In this document: positions 1-9,834 of the stretch, piece after piece | Layout: every line of letters starts with the position of its first letter | Position numbering within the stretch: the stretch's first letter is position 1 | DNA from: Pseudomonadota bacterium | GTDB lineage: Bacteria > Pseudomonadota > Alphaproteobacteria > Sphingomonadales > Sphingomonadaceae | Reading direction: 5' to 3' | DNA: 64,000 nt | Assembly (NCBI GenBank): GCA_023416515.1 | Contig: JAEZHP010000028.1 | Coordinates: 1 to 64,000 of the forward strand | Notes under the pieces: model-generated | The model's database searches: none | The model's input: the letters and a program-made list of their open reading frames with translations, nothing else | Told to the model about the DNA's origin: nothing | Position numbers and translations under genes: made by a program

Positions 1-1161
1 GCGTCGCTGGTCGCGGGGCGGCGGCGGACTCCGTCGAGCTCCGGGATTGCGCCGGCGCGGCCGAGGGGGCGCTGGGGCTGGGCCTCGGGCGCCGCACGGC
101 CGGTCAGGGCCCAGCGGTTGGTCGAGCTCGCGGGCTGAGCGGCAGCGCGATCGCTGATGATCTGGCTGGCGCGCTCGCTGCTGGTCGGCTCGTAGCGGCG
201 CAACACTGCGCGCTGGAAGCTGTCGACGCTGTGGGGTGCAGCGGTCGCCTGCGCCTGCGCCGCCGCAGCTGCGGCAGCGGCGTCGCGGGCGTCCACGGGC
301 GTTCCGGCAGCTGCCAGGGTGGCGCGGTCGGGCTGACCGAAGCCGCCGCGCCAGGCGATTGCGGGCTCGGTGCCGGCGTAGCGCGAACTGAACGCCGCGG
401 GCCGGCCCCAGCCGCCCTGCCAGCGATAGAAGATGTGAGCCCCGATCTGAGTGATCTTGGCCAGCGTCGGAGCCCAATAGGGGAAGACGTAATTGGCGTG
501 ATAGTGAGTCGCGAGCCCGACCGGGCGGTGGACGTAGCCCCCGAGCGCTGCCTCGGCGACGACCTTCACGCGGTTCCAGATCGCCGGGACCGGAGTGCGG
601 CGGAGCGAGCCGTCGCAGGTGAAGCTGAACTGGCAGCCGGTGACCCGCTCATGGCCCTGGAAGACGACCCCGCACACGGTGCTGGGATAGGCCGGGTGGC
701 GAACCCTGTTGAGCACCACCTGGGCGACCGCGCGCTGACCGTCGACCGGCTCGAGCGCAGCCTCGTAATAGATTGCCGCGGTGAGGCAGTCGACGGACCG
801 CATCCGAGCGACTTCGTCATTGGTCAGGCGGAAGGCGGCGGCGGCGGGGTTGGGCCCGCTCGCGACCGGGATCTCGGCATTGGCCTTCTCCGCATCCTCG
901 GCTGAGATTGGCGCGAGCGCATTGGGATCGCTTTCCGGCGCGACTGGCGACACCACGCCGGCGAGCACAGAGCGCGCAGCAGTCTGAGGAACAGCGGGAT
1001 CGTTGCTGCCGGCGGTCAGCGAGAAGGCGGCGATCGCGTAGAGGCTCAGGGCGAGGAGCAGCACCAGCCCCGCCATCAGGGCGCGCAGCGGTACGGCGCC
1101 GAGCCGCAAGAGGCTCGGCACGGCCGGAAGCACAGGTCGAGGCAGGGTCAGCGCACGCATG
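1..1161 (-). CDS. SleB-type cell wall hydrolase (C-terminus beyond window)
   Basis: The minus-strand frame is open from an ATG at 1161 to the window edge (387 codons, no stop), so the C-terminus is missing. Residues 26-48 form one membrane segment near the N-terminus, followed by a linker rich in Ala and Pro. Residues about 120-240 match the Hydrolase_2/SleB fold: the segment AIYYEA (Glu133, likely catalytic acid), QRAVAQVVLNRV, HPAYP, the Cys-Gly-Val-Val-Phe-Gln-Gly stretch and QFSFTCDG are typical. The family cleaves peptidoglycan glycan strands, and here it would be anchored in the inner membrane and act in the periplasm. The remainder is a low-complexity tail rich in Ala, Arg and Gln. The family call is secure; the physiological role is inferred. 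Confidence 0.88.
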
Positions 1162-1291
1162 GGATAGAGGCCCCTTCATACTCCATCAGGTGTATTAGTA
1201 CAACCCCACACCTCGTCCGCGGCAAGCGATCCGTCTGGTATAGGGCGCGTCAGACCGCTAATCGCCTCGGTAAAGACGTGGAGCCGGGCGC

Positions 1292-3220
1292 ATGAACGAG
1301 ACGATCCCACCCCCCGCCGACGCGGTCGCAGACACCCATTGCACCGAGGAAGATTACGACAAGCTGTACCGCGAGTCGCTCGACAGCCCGGAGAGCTTCT
1401 GGGCGCGCGAGGCGCGGCGACTCGACTGGAGCAGCTTTCCGACCCGGATCGCACACTGGTCCTACGATCCCGTCGACATCAGGTGGTTCGAGGACGGGGT
1501 CCTCAACCTCTGCTACAATTGCGTCGACCGCCATCTCGAGACCCGCTCCGACCAGGTCGCGATCATCTTCGAGGGCGACGAGCCGGGCCAGGGACGCACC
1601 CTCACCTACGGCGCGCTCCACCGCGAGGTGGTCCGCATGGCGAACTGCCTGAAGGCCCTCGGCGCCGGCAAGGGCGACCGGGTCACCATCTACATGCCGA
1701 TGATCCCCGAGGCGGCGGTGGCGATGCTCGCCTGCGCCCGGATCGGCGCGGTTCACAGCGTCGTGTTCGGCGGCTTCTCGCCCGAGGCGCTTCACGGCCG
1801 GATCGAGGATTGCGCGAGCCGGATCGTCGTCACCGCCGACGGCGGCAACCGCGGCGGCAAGCTCATTCCGCTGAAGGCCAATGTCGATGCCGCCATCGCT
1901 AAGGGAGCCGAGGTCGACGCGGTGCTGGTCGTCGGCCATTGCGGCAACGACATCGACTGGGTCGAGGGCCGCGACCATTGGTACGACCGTCTCGGCGAAA
2001 CGGTGCCCGACACCTGCCCGTGCGAGCCGATGGGCGCCGAGGACCCGCTGTTCATCCTCTACACGTCGGGGTCGACCGGAAAGCCCAAGGGCGTTCTCCA
2101 CACCATCGGCGGCTATGGCGTTTGGGCCGCGAGCACCTTCCACTATGTGTTCGACTACAAGCCCGGCGAAGTCTTCTGGTGCACGGCCGACGTCGGCTGG
2201 GTGACCGGTCACAGCTATGTCGTTTATGGGCCGCTCGCCAACGCCGCCACCGTTCTCGTGTTCGAGGGAGTGCCGAACTATCCGGACTTCAGCCGCTTCT
2301 GGGAGGTGGTCGAGCGGCACAAGGTCAACATCTTCTACACCGCGCCCACCGCGATCCGAGCGCTGATGCGCGAGGGCGAGGCCCCCGTGAAGAAGCACGA
2401 CCGCTCGTCGCTTCGACTGCTCGGATCGGTCGGGGAACCGATCAATCCGGAGGCGTGGCGATGGTATTGGCGCACCGTCGGCGACGAGCGCTGCCCGGTG
2501 GTCGACACCTGGTGGCAGACCGAGACGGGCGGGATCATGATCACCACCCTGCCCGGCGCACATTCGATGAAGCCTGGATCGGCAGGCCGGCCCTTCTTCG
2601 GGGTGGTGCCGCAGCTGGTCGACGAAGGCGGGCAGAAGCTCGAGGGGGCGGCGACCGGCAACCTGTGCATCGCCAGATCATGGCCAGGCCAGATGCGAAG
2701 CGTCTATGGCGACCATGAGCGGTTCGTTCAGACCTATTTCTCGACCTATCCGGGCCGCTACTTCAGCGGCGACGGGTGCCGGCGCGATGAGGACGGCTAT
2801 TACTGGATCACCGGCCGAGTCGACGACGTGCTCAACATCTCAGGTCACCGGCTCGGCACCGCCGAGATCGAGAGCGCGCTGGTCAGCCATCCGCTCGTCG
2901 CCGAGGCGGCGGTCGTCGGCTACCCGCACGACATCAAGGGCCAGGGCATCTATTGCTACGTGACCTTGGTCGCCGGTCAGGAAGGGTCGCCGGCGCTCGA
3001 GCAGGAGCTGCGCCAGCACGTCCGAACCGAGATCAGCCCGATCGCGAGCCCGGACCTCATTCACTTCACGCCGGCCCTGCCGAAGACCCGCTCGGGCAAG
3101 ATCATGAGGCGGATCCTGAGGAAGATCGCCGAGAATGATTTCGGCAATCTCGGTGACACCAGCACGCTTGCCGAGCCGGCCCTAGTCGACAGCCTCGTCG
3201 AGGGCCGACGGAACCGTTAG
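1292..3220 (+). CDS. acs: Acetyl-CoA synthetase
   Basis: 642 residues, the usual length for acetate-CoA ligase (AMP-forming), which activates acetate through acetyl-AMP to acetyl-CoA in the cytoplasm. The AMP-binding P-loop TSGSTGKPKG lies near residue 258, the acetyl-pocket and core motifs (VGWVTGHSYVVYGPL, DTWWQTETGG) follow, and the C-terminal domain carries YYWITGRVDDVLNISGHR and the conserved PKTRSGKIMRR, whose Lys (about 602) is the lysine acetylated in the family. A CobB-type deacylase, the known reactivator of Acs, is encoded at 22.4-23.1 kb. The gene stands alone and its stop overlaps that of the converging small gene by 3 bp. Confidence 0.97.
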   Translation: MNETIPPPADAVADTHCTEEDYDKLYRESLDSPESFWAREARRLDWSSFPTRIAHWSYDPVDIRWFEDGVLNLCYNCVDRHLETRSDQVAIIFEGDEPGQGRTLTYGALHREVVRMANCLKALGAGKGDRVTIYMPMIPEAAVAMLACARIGAVHSVVFGGFSPEALHGRIEDCASRIVVTADGGNRGGKLIPLKANVDAAIAKGAEVDAVLVVGHCGNDIDWVEGRDHWYDRLGETVPDTCPCEPMGAEDPLFILYTSGSTGKPKGVLHTIGGYGVWAASTFHYVFDYKPGEVFWCTADVGWVTGHSYVVYGPLANAATVLVFEGVPNYPDFSRFWEVVERHKVNIFYTAPTAIRALMREGEAPVKKHDRSSLRLLGSVGEPINPEAWRWYWRTVGDERCPVVDTWWQTETGGIMITTLPGAHSMKPGSAGRPFFGVVPQLVDEGGQKLEGAATGNLCIARSWPGQMRSVYGDHERFVQTYFSTYPGRYFSGDGCRRDEDGYYWITGRVDDVLNISGHRLGTAEIESALVSHPLVAEAAVVGYPHDIKGQGIYCYVTLVAGQEGSPALEQELRQHVRTEISPIASPDLIHFTPALPKTRSGKIMRRILRKIAENDFGNLGDTSTLAEPALVDSLVEGRRNR

Positions 3221-3417
3221 CGCTCGCCGTCCTCGGGCGTCTCCATCGGCAGGCTCCAGCGGATCTGCTCGCGAAGCCGAGCCTCGGTCTCGACGTCGCC
3301 GATCTGCTGCGCGTGGGCGCGGCGCCTGAGCAGGCGATTCAGCACGGCCGCACGCGAATGCGGGGCCGCTCGGGCTTTCGCCATTGCCTGGGACAGATCG
3401 ATCGGACGGCGCGCCAT
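3217..3417 (-). CDS. Small hypothetical protein
   Basis: 66 residues, mostly predicted helix and rich in Arg and Ala (N-terminus MARRPIDLSQAMAKAR), with no signal peptide or membrane segment. It converges on acs and overlaps its stop. The composition looks like a genuine cytoplasmic small protein rather than an antisense shadow, because it starts beyond the acs coding region. No family recognised. Confidence 0.5.
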   Translation of the reverse strand: MARRPIDLSQAMAKARAAPHSRAAVLNRLLRRRAHAQQIGDVETEARLREQIRWSLPMETPEDGER

Positions 3418-3595
3418 GATGCCTGCCCTAGCCGTGGCGGATTAAATTTAAGTTAGGGATGTTTGCGCTTCCGGGGCCGCTGGCGGAAAGCAACTGCCGC
3501 AGGCGCGTCACAGGCCGGGACAGACCGTTCTTTCGCTTGGCTTTTTTGCGCCGCGCGGAGCATGACCGGAATGTCCGTTGGAGGCGGGGCGCGTC

Positions 3596-4654
3596 ATGTT
3601 GATGGAGCTGTTTCTTCTCGACAGCGTCGAGCTGGGTGCCGGGACGACGCTCGCGTTGAACGCGATCGCAGCGGCCGCCCTTCCCGCCCAGCGGTTCCTG
3701 AGAGCCGGCTGGTACGCCGCCGCAGCGCCCGAAAGCCGAGGGATCGGGATGCGACGCAATGACGGGGAGCCGCTTGCGGCAATCCCGACCGTGCCGCGCA
3801 AGCTCGGCCCGCTGACGGTTCGGGAAGTGTCCGGCAGCTACTGGCCCTATCGCAGCTTCCCGATCGCCGCAGACGTGACCGACGACGAGCTTTCGACGAT
3901 GATGCGGGACCGCCGGGTGCGCGCCGCGCTCGGCCCGCTGTGGCGGATGGGCCCGGTTTACGGCGACGACCCGACGGTAGCGCGGCTGACCCGTGCAGCC
4001 GAGGGTTCGGGATGGGCGGTGCTTCGCCGCGATCTCGGCACCTGCTTCGAGCTCGACCTTGCGGCCTTGCGCTCGCAGGGGCAGTGGCCACGAAGCTCGA
4101 CCCTGCGCAAGAATCGTTGGCGCGAGAACCGCCTGGCCGAGCTGGGGCCGGTCGACTATCTTTTTCGAAGCGGGGCCGACTGGACCGAGGAGGACCGCGA
4201 CGCGATGGCCGCGGTCGAGGCCAATTCCTGGGTCGGCAAGCTGGACGAGGGCGGGAACACCAAGTTCCTAGATCCCGAATGCCGGCGCAACTGGGAACGG
4301 ATGGCCGAGGACCCGGTGCTCGCCGACATGATCAGCTGCAGCATCATGACGGTTGGCGAAACGCCGGTCGCCTTCACCTTCGGCCTCGAGGTCGGACCGG
4401 TGCGCTACACCATCGCCAATGCCTATGACGAGCGCTTCGCTCGCCACGGCCCGGGCAAGCTTCTCCTCTACAAGGATTTCGAACGGGCGGCGGAGCGCGG
4501 AGTCCAACGGATCAGCTGGGGGTCGGGCGACGCGGGCTACAAATCCGAAATGGGCGCCCACCCCGGGCCGGCGATCCTCGACCTGCTGTTCGTGCGGCCC
4601 AAGGCGCTCGCGGTGGCGCTTCGCCCGATCTGGGCCCGCCACGCCTCTTCCTAG
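3596..4654 (+). CDS. GNAT / CelD(BcsL)-like acetyltransferase
   Basis: About 352 residues. The start is taken at ATG 3596, with GGAGG about 11 bases upstream; a TTG at 3578 and an ATG at 3602 are alternatives. The C-terminal half (residues about 165-330) has the layout of the Acetyltransf_6 (CelD/BcsL) domain: a stretch on substrate binding (NSWVGKLDEGG), a beta-strand core and KLLLYKDFERAAERGVQRISWGSGD, which is where acetyl-CoA binds in GNATs. Relatives are linked to exopolysaccharide or cellulose modification, but no polysaccharide genes are adjacent, so the substrate is unknown. Confidence 0.78.
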   Translation: MLMELFLLDSVELGAGTTLALNAIAAAALPAQRFLRAGWYAAAAPESRGIGMRRNDGEPLAAIPTVPRKLGPLTVREVSGSYWPYRSFPIAADVTDDELSTMMRDRRVRAALGPLWRMGPVYGDDPTVARLTRAAEGSGWAVLRRDLGTCFELDLAALRSQGQWPRSSTLRKNRWRENRLAELGPVDYLFRSGADWTEEDRDAMAAVEANSWVGKLDEGGNTKFLDPECRRNWERMAEDPVLADMISCSIMTVGETPVAFTFGLEVGPVRYTIANAYDERFARHGPGKLLLYKDFERAAERGVQRISWGSGDAGYKSEMGAHPGPAILDLLFVRPKALAVALRPIWARHASS

Positions 4655-4724
4655 CCAGGAACCTTCCCTGCCGGCCCCGCTTCTGTAGAAGCATGGCCGC
4701 AATGACCGGGACCCCACAGAGCGA

Positions 4725-5684
4725 ATGAAGATCGTCGCCGGCGACATTGGCGGCACCCATGCCCGCTTCGCGATCGCCGAGCTGGAGCCGGGAGCGCAGC
4801 CGCGGCTGGGACCGATGCACAAGTATCGCACGCGCGAGCATCGCGACTTTGCCTCCGCATGGGAGGCGTTCCGGCGCGACAGCGGTGGCACTCTGCCAGG
4901 GTCGGCGTCGCTCGCCGTCGCAATCGCGATCGAAGGCGAGGTGCTTCGCTTCCCCAACAACGACTGGGCGCTGGACCGGCGAACCCTTGCCAAGGAGGTG
5001 GGGCTGGAGCGGCTTCACCTGCTCAACGATTTCGGAGCGGTTGCTCATGCGGTGTCGGCGCTTGGACCGGAGTCGCTGGAAGGCCTGGGCGGTCCCGACG
5101 ATCAGCAAGCGAGCAACGGCATCACCACAGTGATCGGCCCCGGGACGGGTCTCGGCGTCGCCGCCTTCGCCGAGCGCCAAGGCCGGATCGACGTGATCGA
5201 GACTGAAGCGGCGCACATGGCGTTCGCTCCCCAGACGCTGGAGGAAGAAGCGGTAGAGCGGGTGGTTCGGGCACGCTACGGCCGCTGCTCGATCGAGCGT
5301 GTGGTGTCGGGCCCCGGCCTCGTCGAGATCTATGCGATGCTGGGCGGCGGCGAGTGGGACGTGCTCGACGCCGGCACGCTTTGGGGCGCGGCGATCGGCG
5401 GCAGCGACCCGGTCGCTGCAAGGGCGCTCGATCTGCTGGTCGGCTGCTTCGGCGCTGCTGCGGGCGACATCTGCCTGGCCCACGGATCGATGCGGGTCGT
5501 CGTCACCGGCGGCCTCGCCAACCGGATGAAGGCGCGGCTCACGACTCCGCTGTTCCACGAGCCGTTCCGGGCCAAGGGCCGCTACCGGCCGCGGATGGAG
5601 CGGGTGCCGGTACAATTGTGCACCTATGCCGAGCCCGGCCTGCTCGGCGCCGCCGTCGCGTTCCAGCGGAGCAGCGGCGCCTGA
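4725..5684 (+). CDS. glk: Glucokinase
   Basis: 319 residues, matching the bacterial glucokinase (Glk) family of the ASKHA fold. It phosphorylates glucose to glucose-6-phosphate with ATP. The N-terminal phosphate-binding loop GDIGGTHARFAI is at residues 6-17, the LLNDFGAVAHAV segment carries the catalytic Asp, and GPGTGLGVAAF is the second phosphate loop. It starts 70 bp after the acetyltransferase gene on the same strand. Glucose-6-phosphate isomerase, the next enzyme in the pathway, is encoded at 13.2-14.7 kb. Confidence 0.95.
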   Translation: MKIVAGDIGGTHARFAIAELEPGAQPRLGPMHKYRTREHRDFASAWEAFRRDSGGTLPGSASLAVAIAIEGEVLRFPNNDWALDRRTLAKEVGLERLHLLNDFGAVAHAVSALGPESLEGLGGPDDQQASNGITTVIGPGTGLGVAAFAERQGRIDVIETEAAHMAFAPQTLEEEAVERVVRARYGRCSIERVVSGPGLVEIYAMLGGGEWDVLDAGTLWGAAIGGSDPVAARALDLLVGCFGAAAGDICLAHGSMRVVVTGGLANRMKARLTTPLFHEPFRAKGRYRPRMERVPVQLCTYAEPGLLGAAVAFQRSSGA

Positions 5685-5691
5685 TCGAAGC

Positions 5692-6480
5692 TTAGCGCGG
5701 CGCCATCCGGATGCCGCCGTCGAGGCGGACATATTCGGCATTGAGATAGACCGTCTCCGCCATGAACACCGCGAGCCTGGCATATTCCTCGGCCTGGCCG
5801 AGGCGCTTGGGAAACGGCACCTGGGCGCCAAGCGCGTCCTGGACCTTCTCCGGCATCATCGCGACCATCGGAGTCTTGAACACGCCCGGGAGGATGGTGT
5901 TGACCCGGATGCCCTCGCCCATGAGGTCGCGGGCGATCGGAAGCGCCATTCCGAGGACTCCGGCCTTGGACGCGCTGTAGGCGGCCTGGCCGATCTGGCC
6001 GTCCTGGGCGGCGACCGACGCGGTGTTGATGATGCAGCCCTTCTCGCCGTCGGCGAGCGGCTCGAGATCGGCCATTCCGGCGGCCGACGCGGCGATGCAG
6101 CGGAAGGTGCCGATCAGGTTGATCTGGATCGCGAGCTCGAACTGGTGGACCGGGTAGCGCTTGACCGCGCCCGTCTCCTTGTCGCGGCCGACCGTCTTCA
6201 CCGCATTGGCGACCCCGGCGCAGTTGACCAGGATCCGCTCCTGGCCGTGAGCCTCGCGCGCCTTGGCGAAGCCGGCGTCGACGGCCTCGTCCGAAGTCAC
6301 GTCGACCTGGCAGAACACGCCGCCGATCTCGGCCGCGACCTTCTCGCCCTTGTCGGCATCGCGATCGAAGATGGCGACCTTGACGCCCTTGGCGGCGAGG
6401 GCCCGGGCGGTGGCCTCACCGAGGCCGGAAGCGCCGCCGGTGACGACGGCGGCGATGTCGGAACTGAGCTGCATGGACAT
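5692..6480 (-). CDS. SDR dehydrogenase, type II 3-hydroxyacyl-CoA dehydrogenase-like
   Basis: 262 residues of the classical short-chain dehydrogenase type. The NAD-binding TGGASGLG is at residues 14-21, NCAGV at 86-90, and the catalytic triad is Ser155, Tyr168 and Lys172 (YSASK). The overall pattern, with an insert before the active-site Ser and a GGIRMAPR ending, resembles HSD10/FadB-like 3-hydroxyacyl-CoA dehydrogenases, which oxidise 3-hydroxyacyl-CoA in fatty acid or branched-chain amino acid breakdown. A second ATG (6474) is better spaced from the GGAGG than the first. It converges on glk with a 7 bp gap. The SDR call is secure; the substrate is inferred. Confidence 0.9.
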   Translation of the reverse strand: MSMQLSSDIAAVVTGGASGLGEATARALAAKGVKVAIFDRDADKGEKVAAEIGGVFCQVDVTSDEAVDAGFAKAREAHGQERILVNCAGVANAVKTVGRDKETGAVKRYPVHQFELAIQINLIGTFRCIAASAAGMADLEPLADGEKGCIINTASVAAQDGQIGQAAYSASKAGVLGMALPIARDLMGEGIRVNTILPGVFKTPMVAMMPEKVQDALGAQVPFPKRLGQAEEYARLAVFMAETVYLNAEYVRLDGGIRMAPR

Positions 6481-6529
6481 GTCCTCCCTTTGGCCGGCTC
6501 CCTAGAGCCAGGAAGGACTGCCCGGCAAG

Positions 6530-6898
6530 CTAGTCGAAGCTGATGCGCACTCCGGCGCCGGCGATGGCGCGGTTCTCGCGGTCCATCAGATTGTCGCGGA
6601 CCCGCTCCATATTGTTGCGGCGGCGCGGGAGGTCGCCGATTCGGAAGCGGCCGATCGCGACCACCGCATTGTCGTCGACGTCCCAGCTCTCGAGGAACCC
6701 CGAGCCCGAGGGCTGAGCCGGCTCCTCGAGCGGCCGCAGACGGAGGCTCTCATCCTCACTGCCTCTCGGCACCTGGCGAAGATCGAAGGACGCGGGCGGC
6801 GTGGCCCGAGTGGCGCGGCGGTTCTGTGCGTCGGCCGGATGGGCCAGGACAAACAGACATGGGATCGCCATCGCCGCGGCAAAGCGACGTGCGTTCAT
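6530..6898 (-). CDS. Secreted hypothetical protein
   Basis: 122 residues with a clear signal peptide (two Arg, a hydrophobic stretch, cleavage probably after the ADA near residue 24). The mature part is short, charged and contains no recognised domain; SWDVDDNAVVAIGRFRIGD and AIAGAGVRISFD suggest beta structure. Small exported proteins of this kind are common in sphingomonads. It lies between the SDR gene and the flavoprotein gene on the same strand. Function unknown. Confidence 0.65.
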   Translation of the reverse strand: MNARRFAAAMAIPCLFVLAHPADAQNRRATRATPPASFDLRQVPRGSEDESLRLRPLEEPAQPSGSGFLESWDVDDNAVVAIGRFRIGDLPRRRNNMERVRDNLMDRENRAIAGAGVRISFD

Positions 6899-6946
6899 AA
6901 GTCACCCCTGTCGTAACTTGAACTTGCCCGTTGAAGCGCTCCAAGC

Positions 6947-8563
6947 TTAGCTGAAGTTCCGCTTGTTACGCCAGAGAAATGACTTGCGGTCGGCCAAAAT
7001 GGCACGGGCGGCGTTGTGGCCCGGCGCTCCGGTGACCCCGCCGCCGGGATGGGCACCGGAGCCGCACAGGTACAAGCCCTTGAGAGGCATGCGATAATCG
7101 GCGTGGCCGAGCATCGGTCGAGCGGAGAAGAGCTGGTCGAGACTCATGCGGCCGTGGAAGATGTCGCCGCCGATGAGGCCGAAGCGGCGCTCGAGGTCGA
7201 GCGGCGACAGAGCGAGACGGCCGACCACCGAGGCGGCGAAGCCCGGTGCGTAGCGGTCGACATGGGCGATGATCGAGTCCGCGATCCGGTCGCGGTTGGA
7301 GTCCCAGCCGCCCGGCAAGTCATAGCGGAAATGCTGGCAGAACAGGCTGGCGACATGCTGGCCGGCGGGCGCGAGGCTGTCGTCGAGGGTCGACGGGATC
7401 AGCATCTCGACGATCGGCTCCGGCGACCAGCCGTCGCGGCGCGCGTCCATATAGGCGCGGTCCATATATTGGAGCGACGGCGCGATGATGATCCCGGCGG
7501 TGAGATGGTCCCCTGCGTCGGGCAGCGAGGTGAAGCGCGGAAGCTCGGATAGGGCGACGTTCATTCGGAAGGTCGCGGACTCGCTCTTCCAATGAGCCAT
7601 CCGGGTCGCGGCATCCTCGGTCACCGCGCCGTCGGGCAGCAGACGGGCGAACAGCAATTTCGGATGCACTCCGGCCGCAACAGACTTGGCGCGATAGGTC
7701 GTGCCGTTGGCGACGACCCCGGCCGCCCTTCCCTTCTCGACGATCACTTCGCTGACCGGCGCGCCGGTGACGATCTCGACGCCCTTGGCTCGGCACGCCT
7801 TGGCCATCGCCTGGGTGATCGCGCCCATTCCGCCGATGGCGTGGCCCCAGGCGCCCGCCACCCCGGCGGCCTCGCCGAAGACATGGTGGAGCAGGACGTA
7901 GGCCGATCCCGGAGTCCAGGGGCTCCCGAAATTGCCAACGACCCCGTCGAAGCCGAACAGCGCCTGGACGAGATCCGTGCTGAAATAGCGTTCGAGCACT
8001 TCGGCCGCTGGCTTGGTAAAGAAGTCGACGAGGTGGCGCTGTTCTTCCAACGGCAAACGCCCGACGCCGCGGCCGAGCGAGGCGAGCGCGATGAGATCGC
8101 TCAGGCCCCCGCCGGCATTGGGCGGAGCGCGAAGGAGCCACTGGCGGAGCACGCCCACGACGGAGTCCAAGGCGGCGATATAGGCATCGTAATTGGCGGC
8201 ATCGGCCGGCGAGTGGCGTGCGATCTCGCTCTTGGTGAGACCGCCTCGGCCGCCGAGCAGATAGTCGCCGCCCTGGGTGGGCAGGAAATTGTCGACCTTG
8301 CGAAGCACCACGCGGAGGCCGTGCCGCTCGAGCTCCATGTCGCGGATCACCTGCGGCTGGAGAAGGCTCACGGTGTAGCTGGCCGTCGAGTTGCGGAAGC
8401 CGGGCGCGAACTCCTCGGTCACCGCGGCGCCGCCAACCACGTCCCGCGCCTCGAGCACCGTCACCTTCATGCCCGCGGCGGCGAGATAGTAGGCGCAAAC
8501 GAGCCCGTTATGCCCGGCGCCGACGATAACTACATCGGCCGATTCGCCACCCCCGCCGCTCAT
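6947..8563 (-). CDS. Phytoene-dehydrogenase-like FAD oxidoreductase
   Basis: 538 residues from the ATG at 8563; a TTG 24 bp upstream is a weaker alternative. The dinucleotide-binding motif VVIVGAGHNGLVCAYYLAAAG is at the N-terminus, followed by VLEARDVVGGAA. The C-terminus has the typical GLYLCGSGAHPGGGVTGAPGHNAAR. This is the CrtI/PYROXD2-like amine-oxidase-fold family, which uses FAD to desaturate or isomerise polyenes or related substrates. No carotenoid genes are next to it, so a crt role is not supported by context. Confidence 0.88.
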   Translation of the reverse strand: MSGGGGESADVVIVGAGHNGLVCAYYLAAAGMKVTVLEARDVVGGAAVTEEFAPGFRNSTASYTVSLLQPQVIRDMELERHGLRVVLRKVDNFLPTQGGDYLLGGRGGLTKSEIARHSPADAANYDAYIAALDSVVGVLRQWLLRAPPNAGGGLSDLIALASLGRGVGRLPLEEQRHLVDFFTKPAAEVLERYFSTDLVQALFGFDGVVGNFGSPWTPGSAYVLLHHVFGEAAGVAGAWGHAIGGMGAITQAMAKACRAKGVEIVTGAPVSEVIVEKGRAAGVVANGTTYRAKSVAAGVHPKLLFARLLPDGAVTEDAATRMAHWKSESATFRMNVALSELPRFTSLPDAGDHLTAGIIIAPSLQYMDRAYMDARRDGWSPEPIVEMLIPSTLDDSLAPAGQHVASLFCQHFRYDLPGGWDSNRDRIADSIIAHVDRYAPGFAASVVGRLALSPLDLERRFGLIGGDIFHGRMSLDQLFSARPMLGHADYRMPLKGLYLCGSGAHPGGGVTGAPGHNAARAILADRKSFLWRNKRNFS

Positions 8564-8763
8564 CGGCCCGACCCCGGACTGCGACAAAGTTCATGAAGTT
8601 CACTGTCCCGCGCGGAAATCACCCGGCGAACGGGTAGGAATCGGTCAGTTCGAGCGGGAAGGACGGAGCGGCTTATGGAGGCGAACGGACAAGTCACCCG
8701 GCAACGGTGGCAGGCCAAATCCTATTTTGGAAGGGGTCCGCTTAATTCGTCCCGGTGCCGTGA

Positions 8764-9546
8764 TCAGCCCGCTTCGAGCGATCGGAAATAATCATCCACC
8801 GCCTTGCCCCAGTAAAATTCCTCGGCCCGAATCACTCCGTCCGCATCGATGACGTTTCGGATGTGACTTCGGATCATCCTGCAAAGAGGCGGATTGGTGC
8901 TGCAGCGAGCGAGCGCCAGGTAAAATGCCTCGGGATCGGGAGACATCCTTTGCACATGGGTAAGGATGTCCTCCATCGGCGGCTCGCCTGCGGCCTCCAT
9001 CCGCAACCAGAAGCTGGCGACGAAGCGCTCGATCGCGTCCCGCTCTGTCTCGTGAAACTGGTTGTCGCAGCGCGCTACGAAAACCAATGCATTGAGGCCC
9101 GCTACGAGATCCGCACTCTTCCTGACCGGTAGTCCCCAGCCGAATCTAGATGCCTGCTCATGATCGACGGCAAAGCCGTTGAAGAAATCCCATCCAACCG
9201 CGGCAAGCAGCTCGCCAGTCCGAGCATCGAAGACGTCCTGGATGCTGTCTAGGCGGAACTGCCTATTGGCATTCCGTTCGTGGCAATAGGCCCGCAGATA
9301 AGTTCGCTCCCCTGCTTTCTCGATCCGAATGCAGGTAATTCGCCGCTGGCTCGCGCGGGCTTTTGAATCGACGTAAGCGATGATGCATGAAAAGCCGGAA
9401 ACGGTGTCGAGGTCTCCTAGTGGAAAGGGCGAGTCCTCGACGAGGGTTTCAGGATCATCGACGAGCTGAATGTCGACTTTGAGACTGGCGGGTGTAGGGA
9501 TGGATTCCCTGCGACCTTGAACCGCAGTCCATAGTTGCTCGAGCAT
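8764..9546 (-). CDS. WYL-domain and TerB-like protein
   Basis: 260 residues from ATG 9546, with a purine-rich stretch upstream; a TTG at 9615 would add 23 residues. The middle (roughly residues 65-120: YVDSKARASQRRITC, TYLRAYCHERNANRQFRLDSI) has the beta-rich layout of a WYL ligand-sensing domain. The C-terminal half (LVFVARCDNQFHETERDAIERFVASFW and a second helical repeat) resembles the TerB/tellurite-resistance-like helical fold. No DNA-binding domain is visible, so it is not a standard WYL regulator. Genes on both sides are unrelated. Confidence 0.65.
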   Translation of the reverse strand: MLEQLWTAVQGRRESIPTPASLKVDIQLVDDPETLVEDSPFPLGDLDTVSGFSCIIAYVDSKARASQRRITCIRIEKAGERTYLRAYCHERNANRQFRLDSIQDVFDARTGELLAAVGWDFFNGFAVDHEQASRFGWGLPVRKSADLVAGLNALVFVARCDNQFHETERDAIERFVASFWLRMEAAGEPPMEDILTHVQRMSPDPEAFYLALARCSTNPPLCRMIRSHIRNVIDADGVIRAEEFYWGKAVDDYFRSLEAG

Positions 9547-9615
9547 CCGACCACCCCCGACTCGTTGTCTCGGGACGTAGCCTCGCCTGACTTCAAGAAG
9601 CTGTCCAGTATCCAA

Positions 9616-9834
9616 TTACAGGATAAATAGACCCTGCCTAGGAATAAGAAGAAGAGCCCGGGATCAAGGCCGGGGTGACGAGTAGGGCGCGAGCGGCTAG
9701 CGTGATCACGGCGCGCGCGACACGGTGCTATTCTGCCTGCCGTAGGACGCCGGCCCCGATCATAAGAGACAAAGGCGGGCCGACGGATCGCAATGTGGGG
9801 TTCCTGGCAGGCCCCACCGCGCGCCACCCGCCTT
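9616..9834. other. Intergenic region with a dispersed-repeat-like arm
   Basis: There is no gene here. Around 9655-9680 the sequence CCCGGGATCAAGGCCGGGG followed by TGACGA looks like one arm of the short dispersed repeats found in alphaproteobacteria. The stretch next to 9835 can fold with the 3' end of the AsnC-type gene (CCACC/GGTGG and CGCC/GGCG pairs) but has no T-run. Confidence 0.35.

Noticed and set aside
1250..2563. 437-codon minus-strand open frame over acs
   Set aside because: It is a shadow of acs, which has complete family motifs over the same bases.
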